DNA from: VMEP01 sp964414265
GTDB lineage: Bacteria; Patescibacteriota; Minisyncoccia; Phycocordibacterales; VMEP01
DNA: 13,661 bases
Direction of reading: 5' to 3'
NCBI GenBank assembly: GCA_964414265.1
Contig: CAYPVT010000019.1
Span: forward strand, 1 to 13,661
The position numbers and the translations under genes were made by a program. Positions within the stretch are counted from its first letter, which is position 1; each line of letters begins with the position of its first letter. The notes below the pieces were generated by a model that had not been told where the DNA came from, did no database searches, and saw only the letters and a list, made by a program, of their open reading frames with translations. This document shows positions 13,510-13,661 of the stretch, piece after piece.

Positions 13510-13515
13510 CCCTCC
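13510..13515 (-). promoter_or_regulatory. Shine-Dalgarno site of the 13056-13505 gene
   Basis: GGAGGG on the minus strand, 4 nt before the ATG at 13505. Confidence 0.8.
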
Positions 13516-13570
13516 GATTAGTTTAAGGTTAATCCTAGTTTAAAGGTGCGATATTCTGCTACCCTCTTCA

Positions 13571-13599
13571 ATTATAACATGATACCAAAAATAATACAA
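13571..13599 (-). promoter_or_regulatory. extended -10 sigma70 promoter of the 13056-13505 gene
   Basis: TATAAT (13571-13576, perfect) is preceded by TGT, giving an extended TGnTATAAT. TTGTAT (13594-13599) lies at a 17-bp spacing. There are 65 nt from the -10 box to the start codon. A 10-bp palindrome, TGTGTACACA (13613-13622), lies just upstream of the -35 and could be a regulator site. Confidence 0.7.
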
Positions 13600-13661
13600 G
13601 TACCCCGGGTAATGTGTACACACATATGGCGGTTTCTGGATAAACTCCAGAAATGGCAATA

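Noticed and set aside
12945..13526. A 193-codon open frame on the plus strand across the 13056-13505 gene
   Set aside because: The minus-strand gene has a signal peptide, Shine-Dalgarno, promoter and terminator in the right order. The plus frame runs through the terminator hairpin, has no ribosome site, and is the kind of shadow expected opposite G+C-rich coding sequence.
1..13661. Similar sequences at the two window ends (GCCATATGTATGTG near base 30 and, inverted, GCCATATGTGTGTA near base 13625) as terminal repeats of a mobile element
   Set aside because: The match is short and imperfect, no transposase or integrase lies between, and the window edges are arbitrary.

Overview
The window looks like a stretch of a low-G+C bacterial chromosome in which every supported gene lies on the minus strand. 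The best guess for the organism is a Candidate Phyla Radiation (Patescibacteria, Parcubacteria-like) bacterium. This rests on secreted proteins that combine a ~35-residue cysteine repeat, a Cys-x-x-Cys/Asn-Cys-Pro-x-Asp-Cys segment and an Ig-like C-terminus, and on AT-rich genes that mostly lack Shine-Dalgarno sequences. It is inference; no rRNA or other decisive marker is present. None of the 14 supported genes ends in TGA (9 TAG, 5 TAA).

Layout, in transcription order from right to left. (1) 13056-13505 is a G+C-rich gene for a small secreted protein with its own promoter and terminator. (2) 8881-12941 is a four-gene operon: a SagB-type FMN dehydrogenase, a YcaO cyclodehydratase, a membrane-anchored TPR protein and a secreted Cys-rich repeat protein. 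The SagB/YcaO pair is the core of a thiazole/oxazole-modified peptide (TOMM/LAP) pathway. (3) 8262-8741 and 7468-8064 are two more G+C-rich single-gene cassettes for small secreted proteins. (4) 3659-7351 is a second four-gene run: a DUF4105/Lnb-N-like membrane protein, a sphingomyelin-synthase-like PAP2 membrane protein, an anchored PD40 beta-propeller, and a paralogue of the Cys-rich protein. (5) 88-3579 is a housekeeping run: AI-2E/PerM-family permease, methionyl-tRNA synthetase, TatD nuclease.

The two accessory operons are built alike: each begins with enzymes, passes through an anchored repeat protein and ends with a Cys-rich exported protein. The two Cys-rich genes share a nearly identical 225-bp core inside more diverged flanks, which indicates recent sequence exchange. 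The three G+C-rich cassettes share one geometry: near-consensus sigma70 promoter, 64-65 nt from the -10 box to the start codon, strong Shine-Dalgarno, GCC just before the start, signal peptide, and a G+C-rich hairpin terminator 25-29 nt after the stop. The AT-rich operons instead appear to start from promoters so close to the ATG that their mRNAs would be leaderless or nearly so.

The main candidate for an undescribed system is the sagB-ycaO-TPR-Cys-rich operon. It is a TOMM-like locus with no recognisable E1-like partner and no classical precursor peptide in view, and with a secreted Cys-rich protein in the position where a substrate could sit.
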